DNA of 64,000 bases, from contig JAFTMI010000029.1 of the NCBI GenBank assembly GCA_017452505.1, positions 78,030 to 142,029 on the forward strand, in the 5' to 3' direction. The stretch is from Oscillospiraceae bacterium. GTDB lineage: Bacteria > Bacillota > Clostridia > Oscillospirales > Oscillospiraceae. Under the pieces are notes generated by a model. The model was not told the origin of the DNA. It saw only the letters and a program-made list of their open reading frames with translations, and did no database searches. The position numbers and the translations under genes were made by a program. Below are positions 28,798-37,139 of this stretch, one piece after another (the stretch's first letter is position 1; each line of letters starts with the position of its first letter).

Positions 28798-30120
28798 TTA
28801 CATTTCTCCGGAATTCCAAGCCTGATGGATCTGACTAAAACTACCGATCAAGCTTTCTTGTGTGATTGCGTATTTTTCAGCAGCACTCTCCAGAGTTGCG
28901 GAATAAATTGTTGTGTCAGTCTTTAGCAAAACAAATTTATCATCAGACAAACTTTGCTCATCTCTGTTTTGACCGGTCAAGATAAACACAGTAAAGAGTT
29001 TTTCCGCATTGGTGTAGTCAGCATTCCAAAGATAGAATGCAAATGTGTTTGACTCTACCTCCACAGTGATTCGAGGAGCAAGTTTGCTATCTATCCTTAA
29101 AAACCAGCCGCCGGCGGCATTGTAGTAAGTGTAAAGCTTGTCAATGGTGTTACCGTTACTACCCATCGCATACCACAAAACCAACTTGCTGGGCTCTGCT
29201 GTCAACACATTGCCAAGGGGCCTCGTGGTTATAATGCGAGGAAGCTCCGTAACGCCGTCATTATCGATATCATCGGCATAAATGTAGTAATTCCGCAGTG
29301 TTTGGGTGCCCATCCCCTGAGGATCGGCTTTGACCGCATTCACAAGGTGCTGATCTGCAATTGTATAAACATCTGTAACAAGGGATGTATCCTCTACCGA
29401 CGTGGCAACAAATATTGCCTGTTTGCCGTCATAGAGCTTTCCAACCAGTACGCGCTTTAATTTATCCACAGATGTAGACAAGCTGACCTCATTGGAGCGC
29501 TCAACAATGCCATCCTTCAAGCTGTACAGCTCAGCAACACCCAGATCGGATCCCAACTGACCTGAATGGAGGACAAACAATTCGTTTTTCCGGTCTCCAT
29601 CCATGTCCACAGCCAAAAACTTTCTGTAATTTGTGGTGATCAAGCGCTCCGACTCTCCACCGGCAAATGTATAAACAGACACTGATCGTGTGAGCAAATC
29701 GCTGATTTTATGCCCAACCACAACCTCAAATCCAGGATTGTCATCCATTTGAATATATTCAACCTGGTCAAAGTCTGCGCCATTGTTCTCAATGGTATCA
29801 ATATGTGTGTACGTGCCGTTCACCCGGTCAAACACAAGGATACGCAAAGGAAGTTCAGCTGAGCCTTTGCAAAAAACCAAATACTCCTGCTCCCCATCTC
29901 CGTCGATATCCGCCATCTGCACAGATTGCTGATTATCGCCGGAAATCGGCGCACTGAACTTTAGCCCCGTCATAGCCTTATCCATTACGGATTGCAGGTT
30001 ACTGTAGTCCTCCGACCGTTTGGGAAGTTGGTACATCTGTCCAACTGTCCGCATAGTGCAGCCGGTAAGCATCAGCGCTGCTACAAGACAACTTGCCACA
30101 GCTCTTATTCGATTTCTCAT
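28798..30120 (-). CDS. Lipoprotein with VCBS/FG-GAP-like repeats
   Basis: Function unknown. 440 residues. Signal peptide with lipobox LTGC (Cys21), so probably lipidated on the outer face of the membrane. The mature part has recurring Asp-rich, calcium-loop-like segments: DIDGDGEQEYLVF near 70, DMDGDRKNELFVL near 152 and DIDNDGVTELPRI near 263. These resemble VCBS/FG-GAP integrin-like propeller repeats. GAGGAGG precedes ATG 30120. It is the first gene of the unit that continues into the response regulator (12-bp gap) and kinase, suggesting it takes part in or is controlled by that system. Confidence 0.8.
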   Translation of the reverse strand: MRNRIRAVASCLVAALMLTGCTMRTVGQMYQLPKRSEDYSNLQSVMDKAMTGLKFSAPISGDNQQSVQMADIDGDGEQEYLVFCKGSAELPLRILVFDRVNGTYTHIDTIENNGADFDQVEYIQMDDNPGFEVVVGHKISDLLTRSVSVYTFAGGESERLITTNYRKFLAVDMDGDRKNELFVLHSGQLGSDLGVAELYSLKDGIVERSNEVSLSTSVDKLKRVLVGKLYDGKQAIFVATSVEDTSLVTDVYTIADQHLVNAVKADPQGMGTQTLRNYYIYADDIDNDGVTELPRIITTRPLGNVLTAEPSKLVLWYAMGSNGNTIDKLYTYYNAAGGWFLRIDSKLAPRITVEVESNTFAFYLWNADYTNAEKLFTVFILTGQNRDEQSLSDDKFVLLKTDTTIYSATLESAAEKYAITQESLIGSFSQIHQAWNSGEM

Positions 30121-30139
30121 AGCAACACCTCCTCAAGTA

Positions 30140-30168
30140 ATTATACCATATCAGGGCTTATTTGAAAA
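30140..30168 (-). promoter_or_regulatory. Extended -10 promoter of the lipoprotein/two-component operon
   Basis: TTTTCA, 17-bp spacer, TATAAT on the minus strand with TGG directly before the -10. The lipoprotein start is about 20 bases downstream. It lies at the very end of dnaE, so read-through from dnaE is also possible; no terminator is visible there. Confidence 0.7.
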
Positions 30169-30169
30169 G

Positions 30170-33100
30170 CTATTTTATTACAACATTCTCTTTGCCAAGT
30201 ACACGTTCCAGCTCCGGTATCATGCGGCTGTCTAAGCTGCATCTGCTGCCCCGGCGCTGCTTGGTATCCGCAAAGTAAACGACTACCTGACTGTCTCCCG
30301 GGAACATACTCAGAATTGCGCGAATCTTATCAAAAAGAGCCCCCTCCTCAGTGGGAAGACGCAGATAAAGTGTACCGGTCTTCTGCACTGTAGGGCCGGA
30401 CATTTCCTCCATCAAGCGATTCTGCTCTGTATAGTCGGACATAGGGCAGGCGCGGTTAATGACAATTTGAGGTTCTTTGTCATCCCGCATGGAAAGCCGG
30501 CCCACAATTACAACAGGAAGGTTCTCCCGAATATAATTGCCGTACTGGCTAAGCACATTGGAAAATGCCAGCATTTCAATGGACGCGGTGTCATCCTCAA
30601 GAGTAACATAGGCCATCATCGAATTGTTCCGGGTGGTCTTCATTTTAATGGACTGTACCACGCCGGCAATGCTGACGATCTGCTCGTCCTGGTAGGTACT
30701 TTCCTCATCCATAAGCTGACCAATAGGAACCACATGGGTGCCTTTCAACAAGTGCCGGTAATCGTCCATCGGATGACCGGACAGGTAGATACCGGTGGTT
30801 TCCTTCTCCATCAGCATCAAGTCAGCCTTACTCATTTCTGCCAACTTAGGGATGGGAATTTCCACAGCATCATCCGTATCCTGGAGCATGGCAAAGAGGT
30901 TCATCTGCCCCTCTATATTCCGTTTCCGGGAAGATGCGATGGAATCCATCATATTTTCATACACAGCCAAGAGTTCACTGCGGTGGTAGCCAAAACAATC
31001 CATAGCGCCGCACTTGATAAAATTCTCAACTGCACGCTTATTCAGCTCGTCCCCCATTCTCTGGATAAAGTCCTCCAAAGACTGGAACGGACCGTCCGCT
31101 TCCCGCTTCGCAACCATACTACGAATAAGGCCGCGGCCTACATTCTTCACAGCGCCCAAGCCGAAACGAATAGCATCGCCTTCCACAGCAAAACTGTCAA
31201 CAGAATGGTTCACATCCGGAGGGAGCGTTGCAATGCCAAGATCCTTGCACTCGGCAATGTAGCCGGATATCTTAGTAGCAGAGTCAAGCACAGAGGTCAT
31301 CAACGCCGCCATATACTGGCGGGGATAATGACACTTGAGATAAGCCGTCTGATAGGCCACAACCGCATAACAAACAGCATGGGCCTTGTTAAACGCATAG
31401 TTGGCAAAGGCAACAATCTCATCGTACAGGGATTGGGCTACACTTTCACTGATACCATTGGCAATACAGCCCGCAATTCCCTTTTCCTTGTCACCATAGA
31501 CAAAGACCTTCCGCTCTGCCTCGATCACATTCATTTTCTTTTTGGAGATTGCTCTGCGGATATTGTCCGCCTGGCCCATGGTATAGCCACCAAGCTGCCG
31601 GAATATCTCGATAACCTGCTCCTGGTAAACAATACAGCCGTAAGTAACCTTCAAAATAGGCTCCAGCTCGGGGCATTTGTAGGTAACTTTCTTGTGGTTC
31701 AGCTTATTCTCAATGAACTTAGGAATGGAGTCCATAGGACCGGGTCGGTACAGGGCCACAATAGCTGTGATGTCCTCGATACTGTCTGCTTTCATACCCA
31801 CGCAGACCCCGGTCATACCGGCAGACTCCAGCTGGAATACACCCTGGGTCTTGCCTTCGGTGAGCATTTGGAAGGTTTCCGGGTCATCGTCCGGTATCCT
31901 GTCCATCGAAAACTCGGGATTAAACTTCTGAATCTGCAGCTCTGCGTCACGGATGACCGTAAGGTTTCGCAGACCCAAAAAGTCCATCTTCAGCAAACCC
32001 AGTTCCTCAATGGTAGTCATTGTGTACTGGGTAACTGTGGTCTCGTCATTCCGGGACAGAGGCACATAGGTATGCACCGGGTCAGCGGTGATCACAACAC
32101 CGGCAGCATGGGTAGAGGTATTTCTGGGCATACCCTCCAGGCTCATTGCAGTATCAATAAGGTTTTTGACCCGTTCATCGCCATCGTACATCTCCTTCAG
32201 CTTGGGAGATACATTCAGCGCATCCTTCAAAGTGATGTGCAATGGCATTGTGGGTACAAGCTTTGCAACCACATCGGTTTCCGCATAGGTAAAGTTCAGC
32301 GCACGGCCCACATCACGGATCGCACCGCGGGCAGCCATTGTACCAAAGGTGGCGATCTGTGCCACATGGTCGGCGCCGTACTTCTGCATAACATAGTCGA
32401 TAACTTCGCCACGGCGTTCCTGGCAGAAATCCGTATCGAAATCGGGCATGCTGACACGCTCTGGGTTGAGGAATCGCTCAAAAATCAGCGAGTATTTCAT
32501 GGGGTCAACTTCCGTAATGTGCATACAGTATGCAACAATAGAAGCAGCGCCGGAGCCACGGCCAGGGCCTACAGGAATACCGGATTCCTTCGCAAAGCGG
32601 ATAAAATCCCAAACGATGAGATAGTAGTTTACATAGCCCATACGGCTGATAACACCGATCTCATATTCCAGTCTTTCCCGGTAGCTGTCAGGGGCATCGG
32701 GATAGCGCTCCCGGAAGCCGTCTTCACAGAGCTTGCGGAAGTATTCCTCGTTGGTAAAACCTTCCGGCACAGGGAACGAGGGCAAATGGTACTCATTAAA
32801 GACGAACTCCAAATTGCAGCGATCTGCAATCTTCATGGTGTTCTCAAAGGCTTCATCACAGCCGGGGAACAGCTGCCGCAACTCATCTTCACTCTTCAGA
32901 TAAAACTCCTCGGTCTGGAATTTCATCCGATTGGGATCATCCACAGTCCGCCCTGTCTGAACGCACAGCAGGACATCCTGCATCCGGGCATCTTCCTTGC
33001 GAAGGTAGTGAGCGTCATTTGTGACTACCAAAGGAAGTCCTGTTTCCCGGGCAATACGCATGATGCCTTGATTTACAGGGGTCTGCTCGGGAATGCCGTG

Positions 33101-33628
33101 ATCCTGTAGCTCCAAATAGAAATGATCCGGTCCGAAAATATCAGCCATTTTCTCTGCATATTTCAGCGCTGCATCGTAGTCCTCCTGCAGCAGCCTCTGG
33201 GGGATCGCACCTGCCAAGCAAGCAGAGGTAGCAATTAAACCCTCATGTCGTTCACGAAGCAAATTCAGATCCACTCTGGGCTTTCCATAGAAGCCCTCCA
33301 CAAAGGCCTGGGATACCAAGTAGCAAAGATTCTCATAACCTTGCCTATCCTTACACAACAGGACGAGGTGGTAGGGATCATTATCGATACCATGGACACG
33401 GTCGGACATATTCCGCGGTGCCACATACACCTCGCAGCCAATGATAGGCTTGATGCCGGCGGCTTTTGCAGCCTTGTAAAAGTCGATACAGCCGTACATA
33501 ACGCCGTGGTCAGTGATAGCAACAGCGGTTTGACCAAGCTCCTTGACCCGATCCATAAGCCCATCGATGCGGCATGCGCCATCCAGGAGGCTATATTCCG
33601 TATGCAAATGTAAATGCGCAAAACTCAT
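30170..33628 (-). CDS. dnaE: DNA polymerase III alpha subunit, DnaE type
   Basis: Second C-family polymerase of the window; in PolC-containing Firmicutes DnaE extends primers on the lagging strand. 1152 residues: PHP domain with HLHLHTEYSLLDGACRIDGL (in part) near 5-25 and ITDHGVMYG, polymerase core with GPGRGSGAASIVAYC near 355 and the catalytic Asp pair in MPDFDTDFCQERR near 405, helix-hairpin-helix region, and OB domain with VSIAGVVQSIKMKTTRNNSM near 990. Unlike PolC it has no exonuclease insertion. Start ATG after AGGAGGG overlaps the whiA stop by 4 bp. Confidence 0.98.
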   Translation of the reverse strand: MSFAHLHLHTEYSLLDGACRIDGLMDRVKELGQTAVAITDHGVMYGCIDFYKAAKAAGIKPIIGCEVYVAPRNMSDRVHGIDNDPYHLVLLCKDRQGYENLCYLVSQAFVEGFYGKPRVDLNLLRERHEGLIATSACLAGAIPQRLLQEDYDAALKYAEKMADIFGPDHFYLELQDHGIPEQTPVNQGIMRIARETGLPLVVTNDAHYLRKEDARMQDVLLCVQTGRTVDDPNRMKFQTEEFYLKSEDELRQLFPGCDEAFENTMKIADRCNLEFVFNEYHLPSFPVPEGFTNEEYFRKLCEDGFRERYPDAPDSYRERLEYEIGVISRMGYVNYYLIVWDFIRFAKESGIPVGPGRGSGAASIVAYCMHITEVDPMKYSLIFERFLNPERVSMPDFDTDFCQERRGEVIDYVMQKYGADHVAQIATFGTMAARGAIRDVGRALNFTYAETDVVAKLVPTMPLHITLKDALNVSPKLKEMYDGDERVKNLIDTAMSLEGMPRNTSTHAAGVVITADPVHTYVPLSRNDETTVTQYTMTTIEELGLLKMDFLGLRNLTVIRDAELQIQKFNPEFSMDRIPDDDPETFQMLTEGKTQGVFQLESAGMTGVCVGMKADSIEDITAIVALYRPGPMDSIPKFIENKLNHKKVTYKCPELEPILKVTYGCIVYQEQVIEIFRQLGGYTMGQADNIRRAISKKKMNVIEAERKVFVYGDKEKGIAGCIANGISESVAQSLYDEIVAFANYAFNKAHAVCYAVVAYQTAYLKCHYPRQYMAALMTSVLDSATKISGYIAECKDLGIATLPPDVNHSVDSFAVEGDAIRFGLGAVKNVGRGLIRSMVAKREADGPFQSLEDFIQRMGDELNKRAVENFIKCGAMDCFGYHRSELLAVYENMMDSIASSRKRNIEGQMNLFAMLQDTDDAVEIPIPKLAEMSKADLMLMEKETTGIYLSGHPMDDYRHLLKGTHVVPIGQLMDEESTYQDEQIVSIAGVVQSIKMKTTRNNSMMAYVTLEDDTASIEMLAFSNVLSQYGNYIRENLPVVIVGRLSMRDDKEPQIVINRACPMSDYTEQNRLMEEMSGPTVQKTGTLYLRLPTEEGALFDKIRAILSMFPGDSQVVVYFADTKQRRGSRCSLDSRMIPELERVLGKENVVIK

Positions 33629-34539
33629 AGCGTACCCTCCTGGGCCATCTGTACCAGCTTTTTCAGCCGGTGGTTCATAGCCGGTTTGCTGATGGGCGGT
33701 TCCATAAGTGCCGCCAGCTCCGTTAGTGATGCCTCGGGATTTTCCTCCCGGGCCATAACTGCGTGCTTTAATTTCTCCGGCAGTTTATCGAAAAGTCCCC
33801 GCTCTCGCAAAACACGGATGGCATTGAGCTGCTCTTGGGCAGCTTCCACCACCTTAGAGGTGTTGGCATCGTCACAGTTGCAACGGCGGTTAACCTTGTT
33901 GTTCAGTTCCTTTTCCAGTTTCGCCTCCATAATACCCATGGCCGCCAGGGGCGCACCCAGATATGTGAGGCAATCGGTGATCATATCACTCTGCTTAAAA
34001 TACAGCACATAACCGCCTGCGCGGGAGGCAGCTTTCGGCTCAACGCCCAGCACCTCATACATCAATGAGTTACACTCTCTGGCAACGCTGCTGTGGGTGG
34101 TGGTCAATTCAATATGATAACCTTTTGCAGGGTCCGTAACAGAGCCTCCGGCCAAAAATGCGCCCTTCAAGAAAGCGGCCTTGCAGCAATCGTCCTCCAC
34201 AACAGGAAGGTTAATGTGCAAAGAAAGGGTGTCTTTCGCATCAAAGCCGTAAGCGGACATAATCCGGTGGATCTTATCCTTATCGGTGATTTGAAAAATC
34301 AGTTTACCGGCGCTGTCTCCTTCCGGCTCCGCGTCAAAAGCAACGCCAAAGGCCTTTTTGAACAGCTTTGGCAGCAACCCGGCAAATTCCCGGCTTTCTG
34401 TGATGATGCGGATGCCGTCAGTGCGAAAGCTATTACAGAAAAGCAAAATGCCAAAGCATTCCGCCAGGGCGCAGCAATTCTTTGTGGGATTGTAACGGCA
34501 GATCTCTTCTTTTGCGCTGCCGGAAAAAGAAATAGCCAT
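33625..34539 (-). CDS. whiA: DNA-binding protein WhiA
   Basis: Conserved Gram-positive DNA-binding protein; a sporulation regulator in Streptomyces, with a role linked to cell division and metabolism in Bacillus. 304 residues: LAGLIDADG-like fold with CCKAAFLKGAFLAGGSVTDP (in part) near 118, and a C-terminal helix-turn-helix with LTELAALMEPPISKPAMNHR (in part) near 265. ATG 34539 follows GAGAGGAG. The usual partners rapZ and yvcK are missing between murB and whiA; murB is 19 bp upstream and dnaE overlaps downstream. Confidence 0.95.
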   Translation of the reverse strand: MAISFSGSAKEEICRYNPTKNCCALAECFGILLFCNSFRTDGIRIITESREFAGLLPKLFKKAFGVAFDAEPEGDSAGKLIFQITDKDKIHRIMSAYGFDAKDTLSLHINLPVVEDDCCKAAFLKGAFLAGGSVTDPAKGYHIELTTTHSSVARECNSLMYEVLGVEPKAASRAGGYVLYFKQSDMITDCLTYLGAPLAAMGIMEAKLEKELNNKVNRRCNCDDANTSKVVEAAQEQLNAIRVLRERGLFDKLPEKLKHAVMAREENPEASLTELAALMEPPISKPAMNHRLKKLVQMAQEGTL

Positions 34540-34557
34540 TGCCCTGCTCCTCTCTGT

Positions 34558-35469
34558 TTACCAAATACGAACCTCAGGTTCTAAGCGAATGCCCGATTCC
34601 CGGAACACCCGGTCGGACACATCGGTTAAAAGTTTCTTTACATCTTCGGCGGTTGCGCCGCCCAAATTCACCACAAAGCCAGCGTGCTTTTCTGACACAG
34701 CGGCGTTGCCGATGCGGTGACCCTTCAGCCCTGCGTGGTCAATGAGCGCCGCTGCATAGCCACCTACAGGCCGCTTAAAGGCAGAACCTGCAGAGGGTAG
34801 ATCCAGGGGTTGCGACGCACTGCGTCGAGCCATCAGATCCTGCATCACAGCGCGAATCTCATCACAAGGTTTGGGACTCAATTCAAAAACTGCGCTCACC
34901 ACGATGCCACCCTCGTCTTCCAAGCGGCTATGGCGGTAAGAAAAGTTCATTTCCTCGCCTGTGTAGGTACGCAAATTGCCGGACATATCCATCACTTCTA
35001 CCTGGGTGCAAACCTGGCAGATCTCGCCGCCGTAAGCACCGGCATTCATATACACACCGCCGCCAACCGTTCCGGGAATACCGTGGGCAAATTCCAAGCC
35101 TGACAAGCCTGCGTTAGCCGCAAACACCGCAGCCCGGGTCATTGTTACACCGGCAGCTACGCGAATATGGGTATCATCGATGCTCTCTATTCCGCCAAGG
35201 CAATCCTTCAGGCAAATCACCAAACCGGAAAGGCCTTCATCCGGTGCCAGAATGTTAGTTCCTGCGCCTAATATAGCGGTTTTACAGTCCAACAAAGCGG
35301 ACACTTTCAAAACTTCCGCCAATTCTGCAGCGGTTTTGGGGAAAGCCATCACCTCAACCGGGCCGCCGATGCGGAAGGATGTATGTTTCGCCATAGATTC
35401 ATTATACCTAAGTTCTAACTCCGGCAATAAATCGGCCATTTTCTGCTGAAAATCAGTCAAATTTCTCAT
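34558..35469 (-). CDS. murB: UDP-N-acetylenolpyruvoylglucosamine reductase
   Basis: FAD enzyme that reduces UDP-GlcNAc-enolpyruvate to UDP-MurNAc, the second committed step of peptidoglycan precursor synthesis. 303 residues, type IIb length. FAD-binding pattern in LGAGTNILAPDEGLSGLVI near 82, GLEFAHGIPGTVGGGVYMNAGAYGG (in part) near 125, conserved YRHSRLE near 172, and SAGSAFKRP near 218 with the catalytic serine region. Start ATG 35469 follows GGAGG; the frame is open to 35526 but that covers the promoter. First gene of murB-whiA-dnaE. Confidence 0.97.
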   Translation of the reverse strand: MRNLTDFQQKMADLLPELELRYNESMAKHTSFRIGGPVEVMAFPKTAAELAEVLKVSALLDCKTAILGAGTNILAPDEGLSGLVICLKDCLGGIESIDDTHIRVAAGVTMTRAAVFAANAGLSGLEFAHGIPGTVGGGVYMNAGAYGGEICQVCTQVEVMDMSGNLRTYTGEEMNFSYRHSRLEDEGGIVVSAVFELSPKPCDEIRAVMQDLMARRSASQPLDLPSAGSAFKRPVGGYAAALIDHAGLKGHRIGNAAVSEKHAGFVVNLGGATAEDVKKLLTDVSDRVFRESGIRLEPEVRIW

Positions 35470-35497
35470 AAACGCCTCCGGGCATATGATTATGTAC

Positions 35498-35526
35498 AGT
35501 ATATCATATTTAGGCGCAATATGCAA
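35498..35526 (-). promoter_or_regulatory. Sigma-A promoter of murB-whiA-dnaE
   Basis: TTGCAT, 17-bp spacer, TATACT on the minus strand, about 29 bases upstream of the murB start. Confidence 0.75.
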
Positions 35527-35550
35527 TTATAACTATCATATTTTTTACAG

Positions 35551-35582
35551 AAAAACAGCCGGGTAAAAACCCGGCTGTTTTT
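35551..35582 (-). terminator. Terminator of the Ltp-like lipoprotein gene (copy 1 of a repeated terminator)
   Basis: 14-bp stem (35551-35564 with 35569-35582), AAAA loop, U-rich on both sides. The first 30 bases, 35551-35580, are identical to 37101-37130. Confidence 0.9.
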
Positions 35583-35624
35583 GTGAAAACACCATCAATT
35601 CCATTCTTTGTCCATTGCTATTGA

Positions 35625-36968
35625 CTATATACAGCTATCAACCAGTGCTTCTGCTTCTGAGTAATCCATCATTTCACTATACCAGTTAATAATTGCTTCG
35701 CGTGTATAACCGTATGATAGCAAAAGCTTGACACGTTCTTCCTCGCTTGCTGTAGCTTCTCCACGATAATAACCACTAGTATTATCTAACGCATATTGAA
35801 TAATATCCTCGTCATAACCCAGGTCGGCCAAATAATCATAAAAATCATAATATGTAACTATCACGCTATAATCATTATTCCAATATTCCTTCATCTCATT
35901 GATAGCCTTACTTTTCCAATCGATTCCGAAATTATCGACCGCATATTGAAGTTCTTCTTCTGTGAAGCCAGCACACCCACAATCTGCACCGCCGCAACTT
36001 TCAACCAAAAAACGTATATCATTCTGAGAAACACCAGAGCCTATATTATCCTCCAATAAGTCTTTTGCAGTTTGCAATGCATGCTTTTTCCAATCAATAT
36101 TCGCATTTTGGATAGCATATTCAGCTTCAGTCTCAGTAAACGGCTCAAGCCCGTCTACCTGTAATTTATACTTTACAAAATGTCTATCCGTAGGAAACCA
36201 TCGATCTGCTTGCTTAATTGCCTCTTCAACAGCCGCAGCATATCTGTCAACCTTAGATTCAGTACTCTGCCCAGAATTGCCTAAAGCACTGCTTGGTGCA
36301 CTTGGCGTTGTTGCTACCTCAAGCAACTTTTTAGTAATTCTACCATTGACTTCGAAATAGTAAGCATAATCAGCTGCCGAAAGTTTATCGGTCTTAATCT
36401 CACTCATTTTCTGCACCGTTTCGGCATACTGCTTTAAATACTTGTTATAGTCGTCCATTAAGTCAAGAACATTGTCGGATTTCTCGAAAGCCTTCATAAA
36501 GGCAATATACTCATCAAAGAACTTTTCGTAACTATCCATTGCCTTCTTGAACTCCGGGGTTACATTTGACGATGCAGATTGCGTATTCTTTGTTGCAGCA
36601 GTTGTTGCCGTTGTGGGCTTTGTTGTAGGGGGTGTAGTAGTTTTGGTCTTTGTAGTGGGCGTAGTAGTTATCGACACAATTTCGGTTGCCGTAGTAGTCT
36701 GTGTTTCTGTTGAAGACGGTTCAGTTGCCTCAGTGTTGTCACGCTGGGCATAGATTTCAACCAGCTTTTCGGAAAGTTGGGCATCCTTGGTTTCTGCAAA
36801 ACCCTTGTTCAAAATATCGATAGCTGAATCAACATCGTTCTTGTCAAGAAAATCCTGCGCCATTGACAGGTATGTGTCAGCGGCAGATGTATCAGCCTTT
36901 TTACCACAGGAACAAAACACCGTTAATACTATAACCAACGCAAGAATTAGCGCAAATGCCTTTTTCAT
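35625..36968 (-). CDS. Lipoprotein with C-terminal Ltp-type repeats
   Basis: Likely surface lipoprotein of 447 residues; function unknown. Signal peptide with Cys21 in FCSC. A short TPR-like helical segment follows (AADTYLSMAQDFLDKNDVDS, about 29-48), then a Thr-rich linker of about 60 residues, a helical middle (about 140-270), and a C-terminal half with repeats of the Ltp type. Two are clear: FTETEAEYAIQNANIDWKKH near 290 and FTEEELQYAVDNFGIDWKSK near 345; a third, degenerate one is YDEDIIQYALDN. Known Ltp of a Streptococcus phage blocks superinfecting DNA entry; that role here is only a possibility. Start ATG follows GGAGAGGG. Flanked by identical terminators. Confidence 0.8.
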   Translation of the reverse strand: MKKAFALILALVIVLTVFCSCGKKADTSAADTYLSMAQDFLDKNDVDSAIDILNKGFAETKDAQLSEKLVEIYAQRDNTEATEPSSTETQTTTATEIVSITTTPTTKTKTTTPPTTKPTTATTAATKNTQSASSNVTPEFKKAMDSYEKFFDEYIAFMKAFEKSDNVLDLMDDYNKYLKQYAETVQKMSEIKTDKLSAADYAYYFEVNGRITKKLLEVATTPSAPSSALGNSGQSTESKVDRYAAAVEEAIKQADRWFPTDRHFVKYKLQVDGLEPFTETEAEYAIQNANIDWKKHALQTAKDLLEDNIGSGVSQNDIRFLVESCGGADCGCAGFTEEELQYAVDNFGIDWKSKAINEMKEYWNNDYSVIVTYYDFYDYLADLGYDEDIIQYALDNTSGYYRGEATASEEERVKLLLSYGYTREAIINWYSEMMDYSEAEALVDSCI

Positions 36969-37011
36969 AATTTCCCTCTCCAATCTACAGGTTATTTACT
37001 GTTCCGATAGT

Positions 37012-37040
37012 ATTATACAGTATTTACCAAATAATTACAA
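37012..37040 (-). promoter_or_regulatory. Sigma-A promoter of the Ltp-like lipoprotein gene
   Basis: TTGTAA, 17-bp spacer, TATAAT on the minus strand, about 43 bases upstream of the start. Confidence 0.75.
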
Positions 37041-37055
37041 GTTATTTAAGTTTTA

Positions 37056-37096
37056 GATTACCACACCAGTGTGTGCACTGGTTCGCAATGACAAGT
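37056..37096. repeat. Short intergenic hairpin repeat with a TCGCAATGACA end
   Basis: Palindromic element: AGATTACCAC at the left, a perfect ACCAGTG/CACTGGT stem with TGTG loop at 37064-37081, then TTCGCAATGACAAG at the right. GATTxCCAC...TCGCAATGACA is the layout of a widespread family of small intergenic palindromes that I recognise from other gut bacteria. It lies between the promoter of the Ltp-like gene and the ferredoxin terminator, outside both transcripts. Confidence 0.55.
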
Positions 37097-37100
37097 TCTA

Positions 37101-37130
37101 AAAAACAGCCGGGTAAAAACCCGGCTGTTT
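37101..37130 (-). terminator. Terminator of the ferredoxin gene (copy 2 of the repeated terminator)
   Basis: Same hairpin as 35551-35580 (CAGCCGGGT with ACCCGGCTG, AAAA loop), 10 bases after the ferredoxin stop, followed on the minus strand by a T run. Confidence 0.85.
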
Positions 37131-37139
37131 ATGTAGGAT

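Noticed and set aside
30467-33109. 880-codon plus-strand frame
   Set aside because: It is the complement of dnaE; it has no ribosome binding site and no recognisable domain.
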